Of a stretch of DNA of 64,000 nt, positions 37,903-46,606 are shown in pieces (positions within the stretch are counted from its first letter, which is position 1; each line of letters opens with the position of its first letter). The stretch lies in the NCBI GenBank assembly GCA_963803115.1, contig CAWDLN010000007.1:32755-96754 (forward strand), read 5' to 3'. A program made the translations under genes and the position numbers. The DNA comes from DATBGZ01 sp963803115 (GTDB taxonomy: Bacteria; Actinomycetota; Actinomycetes; Mycobacteriales; Micromonosporaceae). Below the pieces are notes generated by a model. It was not told the DNA's origin. It searched no databases and saw only the letters and a list, made by a program, of their open reading frames with translations.

Positions 37903-39743
37903 GCATTGACGTTACCCAATGGCGCGGGGTCGCCGAGGATGCCGACGCGGAACGGACCGCGGCCGAGGCGACGGATGAGAAGGCGACGATCCGGCTCCGA
38001 GCGTCCAGCCGGAGGCTGCTCGGCAACCTCCTGGTGCCACACCGCAGAGCACTCGCACTCGCCATCGGCCTGCTGCTTCTGCAGAATGCGGCGGCAATGG
38101 CCGGCCCATACCTGGTCATGCTCGGCATCGGCAAGGGAATCGGGCCGCTCGCCGACGGCGACGCCTCGGTGCTCATCGCGATCGGGGCGGGTTTCACGGT
38201 CGCGGTGCTGGCGGAGTACGTGGGCAAGCGTGGCTTCCTGATCCTCTCCAGCCGCATTGGCCAGTCGATGCTGCTCGACCTGCGGCGGCGGGTGTACCGG
38301 CACTTCCAGAAGTTGTCGATCAGCTTCCACGAGCGGTACACGTCCGGTCGCATGGTGGCCCGACTGACCTCCGACATGGACGCCATCTCGGAACTGGTCG
38401 ATGGCGGCATCGACGACCTGGTGCTGGCCGCCCTGTCAGTGGTCTCGATCGCCGCGATTCTCCTGTGGATCGACACTCCGCTGGCCTTGGTCGCGCTGCT
38501 GTCGTTCCCGTTCCTGCTCGTGTTGTCGAACTGGTTCCGGCACGCCTCCGCCCGCGCCTACCGGCGCACGCGGGAAGCCGTCGCGCTGGTGATCGTCCAC
38601 TTTGTCGAGTCGCTCGGTGGCATCCGGGCCGTGCAGGCGTTCCGCCGTGAGCCCCGGAACCAGGAGATCTTCGACGTGGTGAACGATGACTACCGTAGGG
38701 CCAACCTGGTCACGATGCGGCTGTTGTCGATTTTCGGCCCAACGATCAAGCTGATCGGCAACATCACGATCGCCGTGGTCCTCACCTACGGTGCCTACCG
38801 GGCACTACACGGCGAGATCGGTCCCGAGGTGCTGGCCGCGTTCCTGCTCTATCTGCGCCGTTTCTTCGAACCGATGCAGGAGCTCAGCCAGTTCTACAAC
38901 TCACTGCAATCAGCCACCGCGGCCCTGGAGAAGCTCTCCGGAGTGCTCCAGGAGGAGCCCGGCGTACCCGAGCCGACCCATCCGCGTCCGATGGTCACGA
39001 CCGCGCCGCGCGGCGAAGTCACGTTTGACCGACTCAGCTTCGGCTACCGGGCTGACCGGATCGTCCTGCCCGAGTTCGACCTTCGCATTCCGGCCGGGCA
39101 GACGGTCGCCCTGGTCGGCTCGACCGGAGCCGGTAAATCGACGGTGGCGAAACTGGCGGCGAGGTTCTATGACCCGATCAGCGGTTCCGTACGGCTCGAC
39201 GGCGTGGATCTGCGGGACATCGCCAGCAACGACCTGCGTCAAGGCGTCGTAATGGTGACGCAGGAGAACTTCCTCTTCTCCGGAACGATCGCCGAGAACA
39301 TAGGCTTCGGCCGCCCCGACGCGAGCCGATCCGAGATCGAACACGCGGCCGCCGCGATCGGCGCGGACGCCTTCATCCAGGCATTGCCCGAGGGTTACGA
39401 CACCGACGTCCGCAAGCGCGGCGGCCGCCTGTCGGCCGGGCAGCGCCAGCTCGTCGCGTTCGCCCGCGGCTTCCTCGCGGATCCGGCCGTGCTCATCCTC
39501 GACGAGGCCACCTCGTCGCTGGACATACCGTCCGAGCGGCTCGTCCAGCGAGCGCTGCGGACGATTTTGTCCGACCGGACCGCGTTCGTCATCGCACATC
39601 GACTCTCCACCGTGGAGATCGCCGACCGGGTGCTTGTGATCGAGGCCGGACGCATAGTCGAGGACGGACCGCCGGCACGGTTGATCGCGGGCGGCGGTCG
39701 ATACGCCACGCTGCACCAACAATGGGCCGACAGCCTGGTCTGA
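37899..39743 (+). CDS. ABC exporter half-transporter, consensus-site subunit
   Basis: A 614-residue partner of the preceding protein. It has a six-helix domain, Walker A GSTGAGKST, signature LSAGQRQ and a full catalytic Walker B LILDEATSSLD. The canonical Glu here and its absence in the partner predict one active ATP site per heterodimer. The N-terminal ~35 residues are charged and precede the first helix. Confidence 0.93.
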   Translation: MSIDVTQWRGVAEDADAERTAAEATDEKATIRLRASSRRLLGNLLVPHRRALALAIGLLLLQNAAAMAGPYLVMLGIGKGIGPLADGDASVLIAIGAGFTVAVLAEYVGKRGFLILSSRIGQSMLLDLRRRVYRHFQKLSISFHERYTSGRMVARLTSDMDAISELVDGGIDDLVLAALSVVSIAAILLWIDTPLALVALLSFPFLLVLSNWFRHASARAYRRTREAVALVIVHFVESLGGIRAVQAFRREPRNQEIFDVVNDDYRRANLVTMRLLSIFGPTIKLIGNITIAVVLTYGAYRALHGEIGPEVLAAFLLYLRRFFEPMQELSQFYNSLQSATAALEKLSGVLQEEPGVPEPTHPRPMVTTAPRGEVTFDRLSFGYRADRIVLPEFDLRIPAGQTVALVGSTGAGKSTVAKLAARFYDPISGSVRLDGVDLRDIASNDLRQGVVMVTQENFLFSGTIAENIGFGRPDASRSEIEHAAAAIGADAFIQALPEGYDTDVRKRGGRLSAGQRQLVAFARGFLADPAVLILDEATSSLDIPSERLVQRALRTILSDRTAFVIAHRLSTVEIADRVLVIEAGRIVEDGPPARLIAGGGRYATLHQQWADSLV

Positions 39744-39790
39744 GGCCCCCGCCCTTGATCCACAGCCCTGGGCCTGGTAGACAGACGAGC

Positions 39791-40378
39791 GTGGATCTGA
39801 GCCTCGCGGGACTCTCCTTCCGGAACGGATCAGAGGCGTGGGCCCTCGACGTTGGTTCGACGCTCAGGGGAGTCGCGGGCCCTCGTACCGATCTGTTCGT
39901 CGACCCCTCCGACGGTCGCACGTCGCTCAATGCGCCCCGGCTGCTCACGCCGGTGCCGGGCGACGACTTCCAGCTCTCCGCTCTGGTCGAGGTCGACTTC
40001 ACGTCCACCTACGACGCCGGGGTGCTGCTGTTGTGGGGGAACGACGACGTCTGGGCCAAGCTCTGCTTCGAGCTCTCACCCCAGCGCAAGCCAATGGTCG
40101 TGTCGGTGGTCACGAAGGGCCGCTCGGACGACGCGAACGCGTTCACGGTCGACGGGCCCTCGGTGTGGCTTCGGGTCAGCGCCAGGCACGGGGCCTATGC
40201 CTTCCACGCCTCAACGGACGGCGACTGGTGGCATCTGGTACGCCACTTCGCGCTGGACTCGGTCAGCGCCAGCGTCGGATTCGAGGTGCAGTCCCCGCTC
40301 GGAGAGGGCTGCCGTGCGACTTTCGTCGATATCAGGTACCAGCGGTCAACCCTCGAGGATCTCCGCGACGGCAGCTAG
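39791..40378 (+). CDS. DUF1349 family protein (concanavalin-like fold)
   Basis: A 195-residue protein from GTG 39791. DUF1349 features include the DFQLSALVEVDF strand, YDAGVLLLWGNDDVWAKLCFE, and a closing GEGCRATFVDIRYQ. Members adopt a beta-sandwich like YesU and are thought to bind carbohydrates or act as enzyme-associated modules. No signal peptide is seen, so it is probably cytosolic. It is 47 bp after the exporter pair and may be co-transcribed. Confidence 0.8.
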   Translation: MDLSLAGLSFRNGSEAWALDVGSTLRGVAGPRTDLFVDPSDGRTSLNAPRLLTPVPGDDFQLSALVEVDFTSTYDAGVLLLWGNDDVWAKLCFELSPQRKPMVVSVVTKGRSDDANAFTVDGPSVWLRVSARHGAYAFHASTDGDWWHLVRHFALDSVSASVGFEVQSPLGEGCRATFVDIRYQRSTLEDLRDGS

Positions 40379-40424
40379 CGGGAGTGTTGCCGAAAACTGG
40401 TCGTCGTTATCCGTACGACCGACC

Positions 40425-40430
40425 TAGCCT
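40425..40430 (+). promoter_or_regulatory. -10 box of valS
   Basis: TAGCCT six bases before ATG 40437, no ribosome site. The in-frame GTG at 40431 would leave no spacer, which favours the ATG. Confidence 0.45.
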
Positions 40431-40436
40431 GTGGCC

Positions 40437-42971
40437 ATGACGGATATCGCTCGCGAACACCGCGTGCCCGAGTCGCCGACACTGTCGGGTCTCGAGGAGC
40501 GGTGGTCGCAGATGTGGCAGGAGGAGGGCACGTATGCGTTTGACCGGTCCAAGGATCGGGCTGACGTATACGCGATCGACACGCCTCCGCCCACGGTATC
40601 CGGCCCGCTCCACATTGGACACGTCTTCTCGTTCACCCACACCGACCTCATCGCGAGGTTTCAGCGGATGCGCGGCAAGGCCGTGTTCTATCCGATCGGC
40701 TGGGACGACAACGGGCTCCCGACCGAGCGCCGGGTCCAGAACAAGTACGGCGTCAAGTGTGATCCTTCCCTTCCGTACGATCCGGACTTCCAGCCACCGG
40801 CGAAGCCCGAACCCAAGCGTCAGGTTCCGGTTGCCCGGCGCAACTTCGTCGAGCTGTGCACCCGACAGACCATCGAGGACGAACAGGCTTATGAGGCGCT
40901 GTGGCGCCGGCTCGGGCTGAGCTACGACTGGGGGTACCAGTACACGACGATCGGGGACCGGGCGCGCGCCGCTTCGCAACGGGCGTTCCTGCGCAATCTC
41001 GCCCGAGGCGAGGCCTACACGGCCGAGGCACCGTCGCTGTGGGACGTGACGTTCGGCACGGCCGTGGCCCAGGCCGAGCTTGAGGACCGGGAGCAGCCCG
41101 GCGCCTACCATCGGTTGCGGTTCTCGGCGTCCAACGGTGAGTCCATCGATATCGACACGACGCGACCCGAATTGCTCCCGGCCTGTGTGGCACTCGTGTG
41201 CCACCCCGACGACGACCGGTACTCGTCACTCGTGGGCCGCCTCGCCCGTACTCCCGTATTCGGCGCCGACGTGCCGGTGCTCAATCATCCGCTGGCAGAT
41301 CCAACAAAGGGCACCGGCATCGCGATGGTCTGCACCTTCGGCGACCTGACCGATGTGACGTGGTGGCGGGATCTGCGGCTCGACACGCGGGTAGTGGTGG
41401 GCCGCGATGGCCGAATGCTGTCGCAGGCACCGATCACTGTGGACGCCGAGGCCTACGGTGAGCTCGCCGGCCGAACCGTCAAGCAAGCCCACACCCGAGT
41501 CGTGGAGTTGCTGCGAGAATCGGGTGACCTCATTGGTGAGCCGAAGCCGATCACGCATCCGGTGAAGTTCTATGAGAAGGGCAACCTGCCGCTGGAGATC
41601 GTGAGCAGCCGGCAGTGGTACATCCGTAATGGCGGCCGTGACCAGGCGCTTCGGGACGAACTGCTCGAGGCGGGACGCGCGCTGCGCTGGGTTCCTGTCC
41701 ACATGAGACACCGGTACGAGCACTGGGTTTCCGGGCTGACCGGCGACTGGCTGATCAGCCGGCAGCGCTTCTTCGGGGTGCCGTTCCCGGTCTGGTACCG
41801 CCTCGACGCCGACGGAACGCCCGACTACGGGCATCCCTTGGTGCCCGAGGAAACCGACCTGCCCATCGACCCATCCTCGGACGCGCCGGCGGGCTATGCC
41901 GAGGCGCAGCGCGGCAAGCCGGGCGGGTTCATCGGCGACCCCGACGTGATGGACACGTGGGCCACCTCGTCGCTGTCGCCTCAGATCGCCGGCGGATGGG
42001 AACACGATCCGGATCTGTTCTCCCGGGTCTTCCCGATGGACCTTCGTCCTCAGGCCCACGAAATCATCCGAACCTGGCTGTTCGCTACCGTGGTGCGGTC
42101 CCGGGCCGAGTTCGGCCAACTGCCGTGGCACACAGCCGACATCTCGGGCTGGATCGTGGCTAAGCACAACGAGAAGCTCTCGAAGTCAAAGGGCAACTCG
42201 ACGTCCGGTCCCAACGAGCTCCTGGACAAGTACGGCGCCGATGCGGTTCGGTACTGGTCGGCATCCGGGCGACCCGGCGTCGACACCGTTCTCGACGAGG
42301 GCCAGATGAAGGTTGGCCGGCGCCTGGCGACCAAGCTGCTTAACGCATCCCGGTTTGTGCTCGGTCTGTCAGCTCCGGCGCCCTCGCTCGGCGACGTGAC
42401 CGAACCGCTTGACCGGGCTATGCTTGCCCGACTGTCCACTGTGGTCACATCCGCGACCGGAGCCCTCGAGGAGTACGACCACACCGGCGCCTTGACCACC
42501 ACGGAGGCGTTTTTCTGGGAGTTCTGCGACGACTACATCGAGCTCGTGAAGGAACGCGCGTACGGTGACGGCTCGTCCTCGGCGTCCGCCCAGGCGGCGC
42601 TGGCGATCGCGCTCGACGTGCAGCTGCGGCTGTTCGCGCCCTACCTGCCGTACGTGACCGAGGAGATCTGGTCGTGGTGGCGAAGCGGCTCGGTGCACCA
42701 TGCGTCGTGGCCGACCGCCGAGGAACTGGCTGTCGGCGGCGACCCCGACGTGTTGACGGCGACGGCAGCCGCGCTCGGAGGCGTGCGCCGGGCCAAGTCC
42801 GGACGCAATCTTTCGATGCGGGCCGAGGTCGCCCGGGTGGTGGTGTCCGCACCACCAGCGGCGCTCGCGCACGTCTCCGCGGCCTCCGCGGATCTGCGTG
42901 CGGCGGGCCGGATCGCGACGCTCGACCTGACCGAAGCCGCCGGCGACCTCACCGTCGCCTGCGAGTTCTGA
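40437..42971 (+). CDS. valS: Valyl-tRNA synthetase
   Basis: An 844-residue class I synthetase. The HIGH motif is H59-I-G-H62 in SGPLHIGHVFSF, and KLSKSKGN lies at about residue 580. DNGLPTERRVQNKYG is a ValS signature. The editing domain lies between the two motifs. It is the shorter form without the long C-terminal coiled coil of the E. coli enzyme. It charges tRNA-Val. Confidence 0.96.
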   Translation: MTDIAREHRVPESPTLSGLEERWSQMWQEEGTYAFDRSKDRADVYAIDTPPPTVSGPLHIGHVFSFTHTDLIARFQRMRGKAVFYPIGWDDNGLPTERRVQNKYGVKCDPSLPYDPDFQPPAKPEPKRQVPVARRNFVELCTRQTIEDEQAYEALWRRLGLSYDWGYQYTTIGDRARAASQRAFLRNLARGEAYTAEAPSLWDVTFGTAVAQAELEDREQPGAYHRLRFSASNGESIDIDTTRPELLPACVALVCHPDDDRYSSLVGRLARTPVFGADVPVLNHPLADPTKGTGIAMVCTFGDLTDVTWWRDLRLDTRVVVGRDGRMLSQAPITVDAEAYGELAGRTVKQAHTRVVELLRESGDLIGEPKPITHPVKFYEKGNLPLEIVSSRQWYIRNGGRDQALRDELLEAGRALRWVPVHMRHRYEHWVSGLTGDWLISRQRFFGVPFPVWYRLDADGTPDYGHPLVPEETDLPIDPSSDAPAGYAEAQRGKPGGFIGDPDVMDTWATSSLSPQIAGGWEHDPDLFSRVFPMDLRPQAHEIIRTWLFATVVRSRAEFGQLPWHTADISGWIVAKHNEKLSKSKGNSTSGPNELLDKYGADAVRYWSASGRPGVDTVLDEGQMKVGRRLATKLLNASRFVLGLSAPAPSLGDVTEPLDRAMLARLSTVVTSATGALEEYDHTGALTTTEAFFWEFCDDYIELVKERAYGDGSSSASAQAALAIALDVQLRLFAPYLPYVTEEIWSWWRSGSVHHASWPTAEELAVGGDPDVLTATAAALGGVRRAKSGRNLSMRAEVARVVVSAPPAALAHVSAASADLRAAGRIATLDLTEAAGDLTVACEF

Positions 42972-42981
42972 TCTTAGCGAC

Positions 42982-43031
42982 CTTGGGCGTATGCGTGTGA
43001 TCAGAGATCGACTCACGCGCATACGCCCAAG
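42982..43031. terminator. Bidirectional terminator between valS and the convergent gene
   Basis: CTTGGGCGTATGCGTGTGA (42982-43000) and TCACGCGCATACGCCCAAG (43013-43031) pair over 19 bp with one wobble and a 12-nt loop. It begins 11 bp after the valS stop and ends 34 bp from the stop of the opposing gene. There is no U-tract, as is common for actinobacterial terminators. Confidence 0.8.
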
Positions 43032-43064
43032 ATCGGCGAACGAATGGCGGGCCTTTCGGAAGGC

Positions 43065-43793
43065 TCAGAAGTCGCCGCCACCGAAGTCGCCGCCTCCGAA
43101 GTCGCCGCCTCCGAAGTCGCCCCCGTAGGCGTCGTAGTCTCCGCCGTCGCCGCCGTCGCCGCCGTTGTCGCCGCCGTCCTGGCCGTTCGGGTCCCAACCG
43201 TGCTGGTCGGCGTAGTCCAGGCCCTGCTCGTAGCCCTGGTCGTACCCGGCGGAGTCGTTGAACCCGCCGGAGAGCAGGTCGAAGAGCACGAGTCCGCCGA
43301 ACACCCCGGCTCCGGTCGACAGCGCCGACCGCCACCACGGCTCGGAGTACCACCCGGCCGGCACCGGCCGGCCCTGAACCCGCCCGCCCGGGTAGTAATA
43401 CGGCGTGGACTCGGCCGGCGCCGGAGAGGCCCGATACCGGTGGCCTTCCACCTCGAGCTCGCGGTCCTGGGTAATCCGTCCGACCCCGCGCTGGGCGGCG
43501 AGCGGCGGCAGATCCGGTCCGGGGTCGATTCCCATCGCCACCCGTGCCGCTCGGATGTAGGCGAGCCCTTCCAACGCTGTTTCCCGGGCCAGCTCGTACT
43601 GTTTAACCGAATCCGACCGGTCGAGCTGGCCGCCGGCGGCGTTGTACCGCTCTCCCGCGTCGACCAGCGCCTGCTTCACCGCGGGCGTATCCCCCGACAG
43701 GTTCGCGATCTGGCCGCCGAGGCGCTCATACCAGCGCAGCGCCTCCTCCCGCGCGTCCGCCAGCTCCTGTTCCTTGCGTCGCCGCCAGAACAT
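43065..43793 (-). CDS. Protein with helical N-terminus, membrane-like segment and FGGGD repeats
   Basis: A 242-residue protein from ATG 43793. The N-terminal ~120 residues are charged and helical (RRRKEQELADAREEALRWYE, ALVDAGERYNAAGGQLDRSD). A hydrophobic stretch (ALSTGAGVFGGLVLFDLLSG) follows. The acidic, Gly-rich tail ends in four FGGGD units encoded by a 15-bp tandem repeat (43068-43125). Similar two-part proteins are common in actinobacteria but the function is unknown. The tail resembles the Gly/Asp-rich ends of small TPM-type surface proteins. Confidence 0.75.
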   Translation of the reverse strand: MFWRRRKEQELADAREEALRWYERLGGQIANLSGDTPAVKQALVDAGERYNAAGGQLDRSDSVKQYELARETALEGLAYIRAARVAMGIDPGPDLPPLAAQRGVGRITQDRELEVEGHRYRASPAPAESTPYYYPGGRVQGRPVPAGWYSEPWWRSALSTGAGVFGGLVLFDLLSGGFNDSAGYDQGYEQGLDYADQHGWDPNGQDGGDNGGDGGDGGDYDAYGGDFGGGDFGGGDFGGGDF

Positions 43794-44006
43794 CGGTCCC
43801 ACCCTTCCCGTGTGCTTCTGTATCGACGGTACACAGGCCAGGCACGTGATCGGGCTCGCGCAGCGATCCCGAGCGTGGTGGTGGCGAACGTACCGTCTGT
43901 CACCAGAACGCCTCCCTCGTCCGGTGGGCGAGCGAAGACGACGCCACCGATCAGCGGTCGATTCCTCCATTGAGGAGTCAATGTGGACGGTCGGATCTCG
44001 ATTGCG

Positions 44007-44894
44007 TCAGAGGCCGAGTAGGTGTCCGATGGTACGGAAGATGTCGGCGTAGAACGTGCCTTCGATGTTGCGGAACACTTCAAACGGCTCATCCGGGCTG
44101 CCGAAGAAGGGGCGTAGGGTCCAGGCGAGCTGAGTGCCGACGAAACCGAACAGCGCAATCCAGATATAGAGAAGCGTCATGCTGGCGGGCTTGGCATGGT
44201 TGCGGACGCCGGCCGGCGCGACGGCCTGCCGAGGAACAGTGACCGCGGCCGTCTGCGGCAGCGTCGCCACCCTGGGCCACGCCGGACTCGCTGGCGACTC
44301 GACCAGGCCCGCCACGGGTGACTCGGCCTCGGCACCGCCGTTAGCGATAGCCGGAGTGGGCGGAGCCGGAGGTTCCGCGGCGATCGCCTGTCCCGTCTGA
44401 TACGCGTTCAAGATCTTCATGCCGGACGTCAGGAATCGCAGTCCGACCGCCGCCGCCAACACAAGGATGGCCACGTTGAGCAGCTTGAAGAAGGGGTAAT
44501 TGTCGGCCGAGATCAGGAAGAACAGGCTGATGGGCGCGAATGCAAGCGCCAGCACCGAGGTGACCGTGATCGATACCATGATCAGCGCGACGGCCTGCAT
44601 CATCGATAGCCGCGCCCCGAAGATGAGATTGAACAGATACAACGTGGGCAGGCAGATCGCGAGCGTGGCGAGGAAGAGCAGTGGCAGTTTGATGGCCGAC
44701 GACACGGCCTGTGCGAAGCTGTGCGAGGCGCCGAGCACGATGCCGTAGCAGGCGAGGCTCACAGCGGAGCTGATGAACATCTGCGTGGTGAGGGGCTTGA
44801 GATCGCGCTCCTCGACCACCTGCCGCCAGATGCCGTCACGGTCGCGCAGGATGCGCTCGATGATGAGCAAGTCACTTCCCGATTTCTGGGCCAT
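44007..44894 (-). CDS. Polytopic membrane protein (Yip1-like)
   Basis: A 295-residue protein from ATG 44894. The start, SGSDLLIIERILRDRDGIWRQVVEE, is followed by five hydrophobic helices up to about residue 165. A Pro/Ala-rich linker and one more helix near the C-terminus (MTLLYIWIALFGFVGTQLAW) complete it. The helix pattern is that of Yip1-type membrane proteins. Function unknown. A TACGGT -10 box sits 5 nt upstream. It is divergent from a DUF1707 gene. Confidence 0.75.
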   Translation of the reverse strand: MAQKSGSDLLIIERILRDRDGIWRQVVEERDLKPLTTQMFISSAVSLACYGIVLGASHSFAQAVSSAIKLPLLFLATLAICLPTLYLFNLIFGARLSMMQAVALIMVSITVTSVLALAFAPISLFFLISADNYPFFKLLNVAILVLAAAVGLRFLTSGMKILNAYQTGQAIAAEPPAPPTPAIANGGAEAESPVAGLVESPASPAWPRVATLPQTAAVTVPRQAVAPAGVRNHAKPASMTLLYIWIALFGFVGTQLAWTLRPFFGSPDEPFEVFRNIEGTFYADIFRTIGHLLGL

Positions 44895-44899
44895 AGCGC

Positions 44900-44905
44900 A
44901 CCGTA
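44900..44905 (-). promoter_or_regulatory. -10 box of the Yip1-like gene
   Basis: TACGGT on the minus strand, five bases before ATG 44894. Confidence 0.4.
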
Positions 44906-44977
44906 CCGAACGCCAGCCATCGATGCTGCCCGACATTCCGGACAACCACGCGTCTTTGGGAGAGCCGGTGCAATGGG

Positions 44978-44983
44978 TACCGT
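44978..44983 (+). promoter_or_regulatory. -10 box of the DUF1707 gene
   Basis: TACCGT seven bases before ATG 44991. An in-frame ATG at 44973 preceded by GGGAGAG is the competing start; it would lie upstream of the transcript if this box is right. Confidence 0.4.
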
Positions 44984-44990
44984 GTGCGCC

Positions 44991-45281
44991 ATGAGCCAGC
45001 CGGATCTGCGCGCTTCTGACGACGACCGGCGCCGCGTGGTGTCCGAACTGGAGCGACACACTGCCGACGGTCGACTCTCGCTGGACGAGTTTTCCGAGCG
45101 CGTGAGCCGGGTGTATACCGCGACGACCCACGGCGATCTCGCCCGGATCACCAACGACCTACCGGCGCAACCGGCCGTACCGGGTGCATCTGGCGATCAT
45201 CGGTACCTGTTCGTCGCGTTCGTGCTCGCACTTGTCACGATCGTCGCACTCGGCGTCGCATTCGCGATCTTCAAACCGTGA
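44991..45281 (+). CDS. DUF1707 domain protein with C-terminal membrane helix
   Basis: A 96-residue protein. DLRASDDDRRRVVSELERHTADGRLSLDEF is the DUF1707 (SHOCT-like) module, a short helical domain common in actinobacteria. One transmembrane helix (YLFVAFVLALVTIVALGVAF) ends the protein, so the domain faces the cytoplasm on a C-terminal anchor. The role is unknown; the family may aid oligomerisation or envelope stress responses. Confidence 0.8.
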   Translation: MSQPDLRASDDDRRRVVSELERHTADGRLSLDEFSERVSRVYTATTHGDLARITNDLPAQPAVPGASGDHRYLFVAFVLALVTIVALGVAFAIFKP

Positions 45282-45404
45282 TCGGTCGATGCGGTCGCCG
45301 TCGAACTCGCGCCGAAGCTTCTCGCCGGGCGGCATCCGGATTCGACGAAACCGCTTTACGGTGCCCTTCGGGAAGTCGGGACAGGGTTGGGGGAAGGCAA
45401 CGTG

Positions 45405-45572
45405 ATGGCGCCGTCCGACGGTGGGGAGCGGTACGACCGAGTGAGCGAGACCGATGCGGCTATCGACAGATGCGTCGGACGAATTCTCGCGAAGCTCGAT
45501 CTAATCGAAAGATTCATTCGCTCCCGGAGACAGCCGCCACCCGCAGTGGGCGGCTGTTCTCCGTGCCGCTAG
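45405..45572 (+). CDS. Possible small protein
   Basis: A 55-residue ORF from ATG 45405 after GGGGGAAGG. Its centre is a plausible amphipathic helix (AAIDRCVGRILAKLDLIERFI). The last codons run through a terminator-like hairpin (45530-45557) and overlap the ispH stop, which argues against a conserved protein end. Tentative. Confidence 0.35.
   Translation: MAPSDGGERYDRVSETDAAIDRCVGRILAKLDLIERFIRSRRQPPPAVGGCSPCR
45530..45557. terminator. Terminator-like hairpin beside the ispH 3' end
   Basis: ACAGCCGCC (45530-45538) pairs with GGCGGCTGT (45549-45557), 10-nt loop, followed by TCT. It is placed to stop transcription entering the ispH gene from the left, and the symmetry also serves the opposite strand. 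Confidence 0.65.
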
Positions 45573-46579
45573 TCCTGAATGGTTGCGGCGAGGGCGGCCG
45601 CGGAGCTGGCGCGTTGTTCGGCGGCGGCCCGCATGTCGCGCTTGAGCGCCTGCGGGAGCGAGAACGTCAGCGTCTCCTGGGTCGTGGTGAACTCAGCGAC
45701 CTCGTCGAATCCGCGGGCGGCCAGGTGGTCCAGTACCTGCATTACGAGTTCGTCCGGCACGCTCGCGCCCGAGGTCAGGCCGACCGTCGAGGCACCCTCG
45801 AGCCACTCGTCCTTGATCTCGTAGGCGTAGTCGACGAGGTACGAAGCCGGCGCCCCGGCAGAGCGGGCGACCTCGGCCAGCCGCACCGAGTTTGATGAGT
45901 TCCGCGATCCCACCACGATCACCACGTCGCACTGCGGGGCGATCTCCTTCACCACCTGCTGGCGGTTTGAGGTCGCGTAACAGATGTCATCGCTGGGGGG
46001 CGACTGCAGCAACGGCAGCCGCTGCTTGAGCCGGGCCACGGTCTCCATCGTCTCGTCGACGGAAAGGGTCGTCTGCGATAGCCACACCACCCTGCTCGCG
46101 TCGCGGACAGTCACCTGTTCCACACCGTCGGGGCCGTCGACGAGCTGGATGTGAGCGGGCGCCTCGCCCGCCGTGCCAATGACTTCCTCGTGTCCCTCGT
46201 GCCCGATGAGCACGATGTCGTAGTCCTCAGCGGCGAACCGCTTGGCCTCCTGATGCACCTTGGTGACGAGTGGACAGGTGGCGTCGATCGCGCGCAGGTT
46301 ACGTGACTTGGCCTGGTCGTAGACGTCGGGCGCGACCCCGTGTGCGGAGAAGATCACGATGGCACCCTCGGGCACCTCCTCGTTCTCCTCGACGAAGATG
46401 GCGCCCTGGGCCTGCAGCGTGCTGACAACGTGCTTGTTGTGCACGATCTCTTTGCGCACATAGATGGGCGGACCGTACAGCTTGAGCGCCTCCTCGACGG
46501 TCTGCACCGCCCGGTCGACACCGGCACAGTAACCGCGGGGCTTGGCGAGGAGAACACGCTTGCCAGTCACGGCTCCCAT
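45569..46579 (-). CDS. ispH: 4-hydroxy-3-methylbut-2-enyl diphosphate reductase
   Basis: A 336-residue enzyme for the last step of the MEP isoprenoid pathway, making IPP and DMAPP from HMBPP. The three cysteines for the iron-sulphur cluster are in PRGYCAGVDRA, DATCPLVTKVH and ICYATSNRQ. HGVAPDVY and GHEGHEEVIG are substrate-pocket motifs. It is divergent from xseA with 27 bp between starts, as in mycobacteria (lytB2 and xseA). Confidence 0.97.
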   Translation of the reverse strand: MGAVTGKRVLLAKPRGYCAGVDRAVQTVEEALKLYGPPIYVRKEIVHNKHVVSTLQAQGAIFVEENEEVPEGAIVIFSAHGVAPDVYDQAKSRNLRAIDATCPLVTKVHQEAKRFAAEDYDIVLIGHEGHEEVIGTAGEAPAHIQLVDGPDGVEQVTVRDASRVVWLSQTTLSVDETMETVARLKQRLPLLQSPPSDDICYATSNRQQVVKEIAPQCDVVIVVGSRNSSNSVRLAEVARSAGAPASYLVDYAYEIKDEWLEGASTVGLTSGASVPDELVMQVLDHLAARGFDEVAEFTTTQETLTFSLPQALKRDMRAAAEQRASSAAALAATIQD

Positions 46580-46593
46580 GGTACGGACGCCCG

Positions 46594-46599
46594 TAGGCT
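46594..46599 (+). promoter_or_regulatory. -10 box of xseA
   Basis: TAGGCT seven bases before GTG 46607, supporting that start over the in-frame ATG 46619. Confidence 0.45.
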
Positions 46600-46606
46600 G
46601 GGCGGC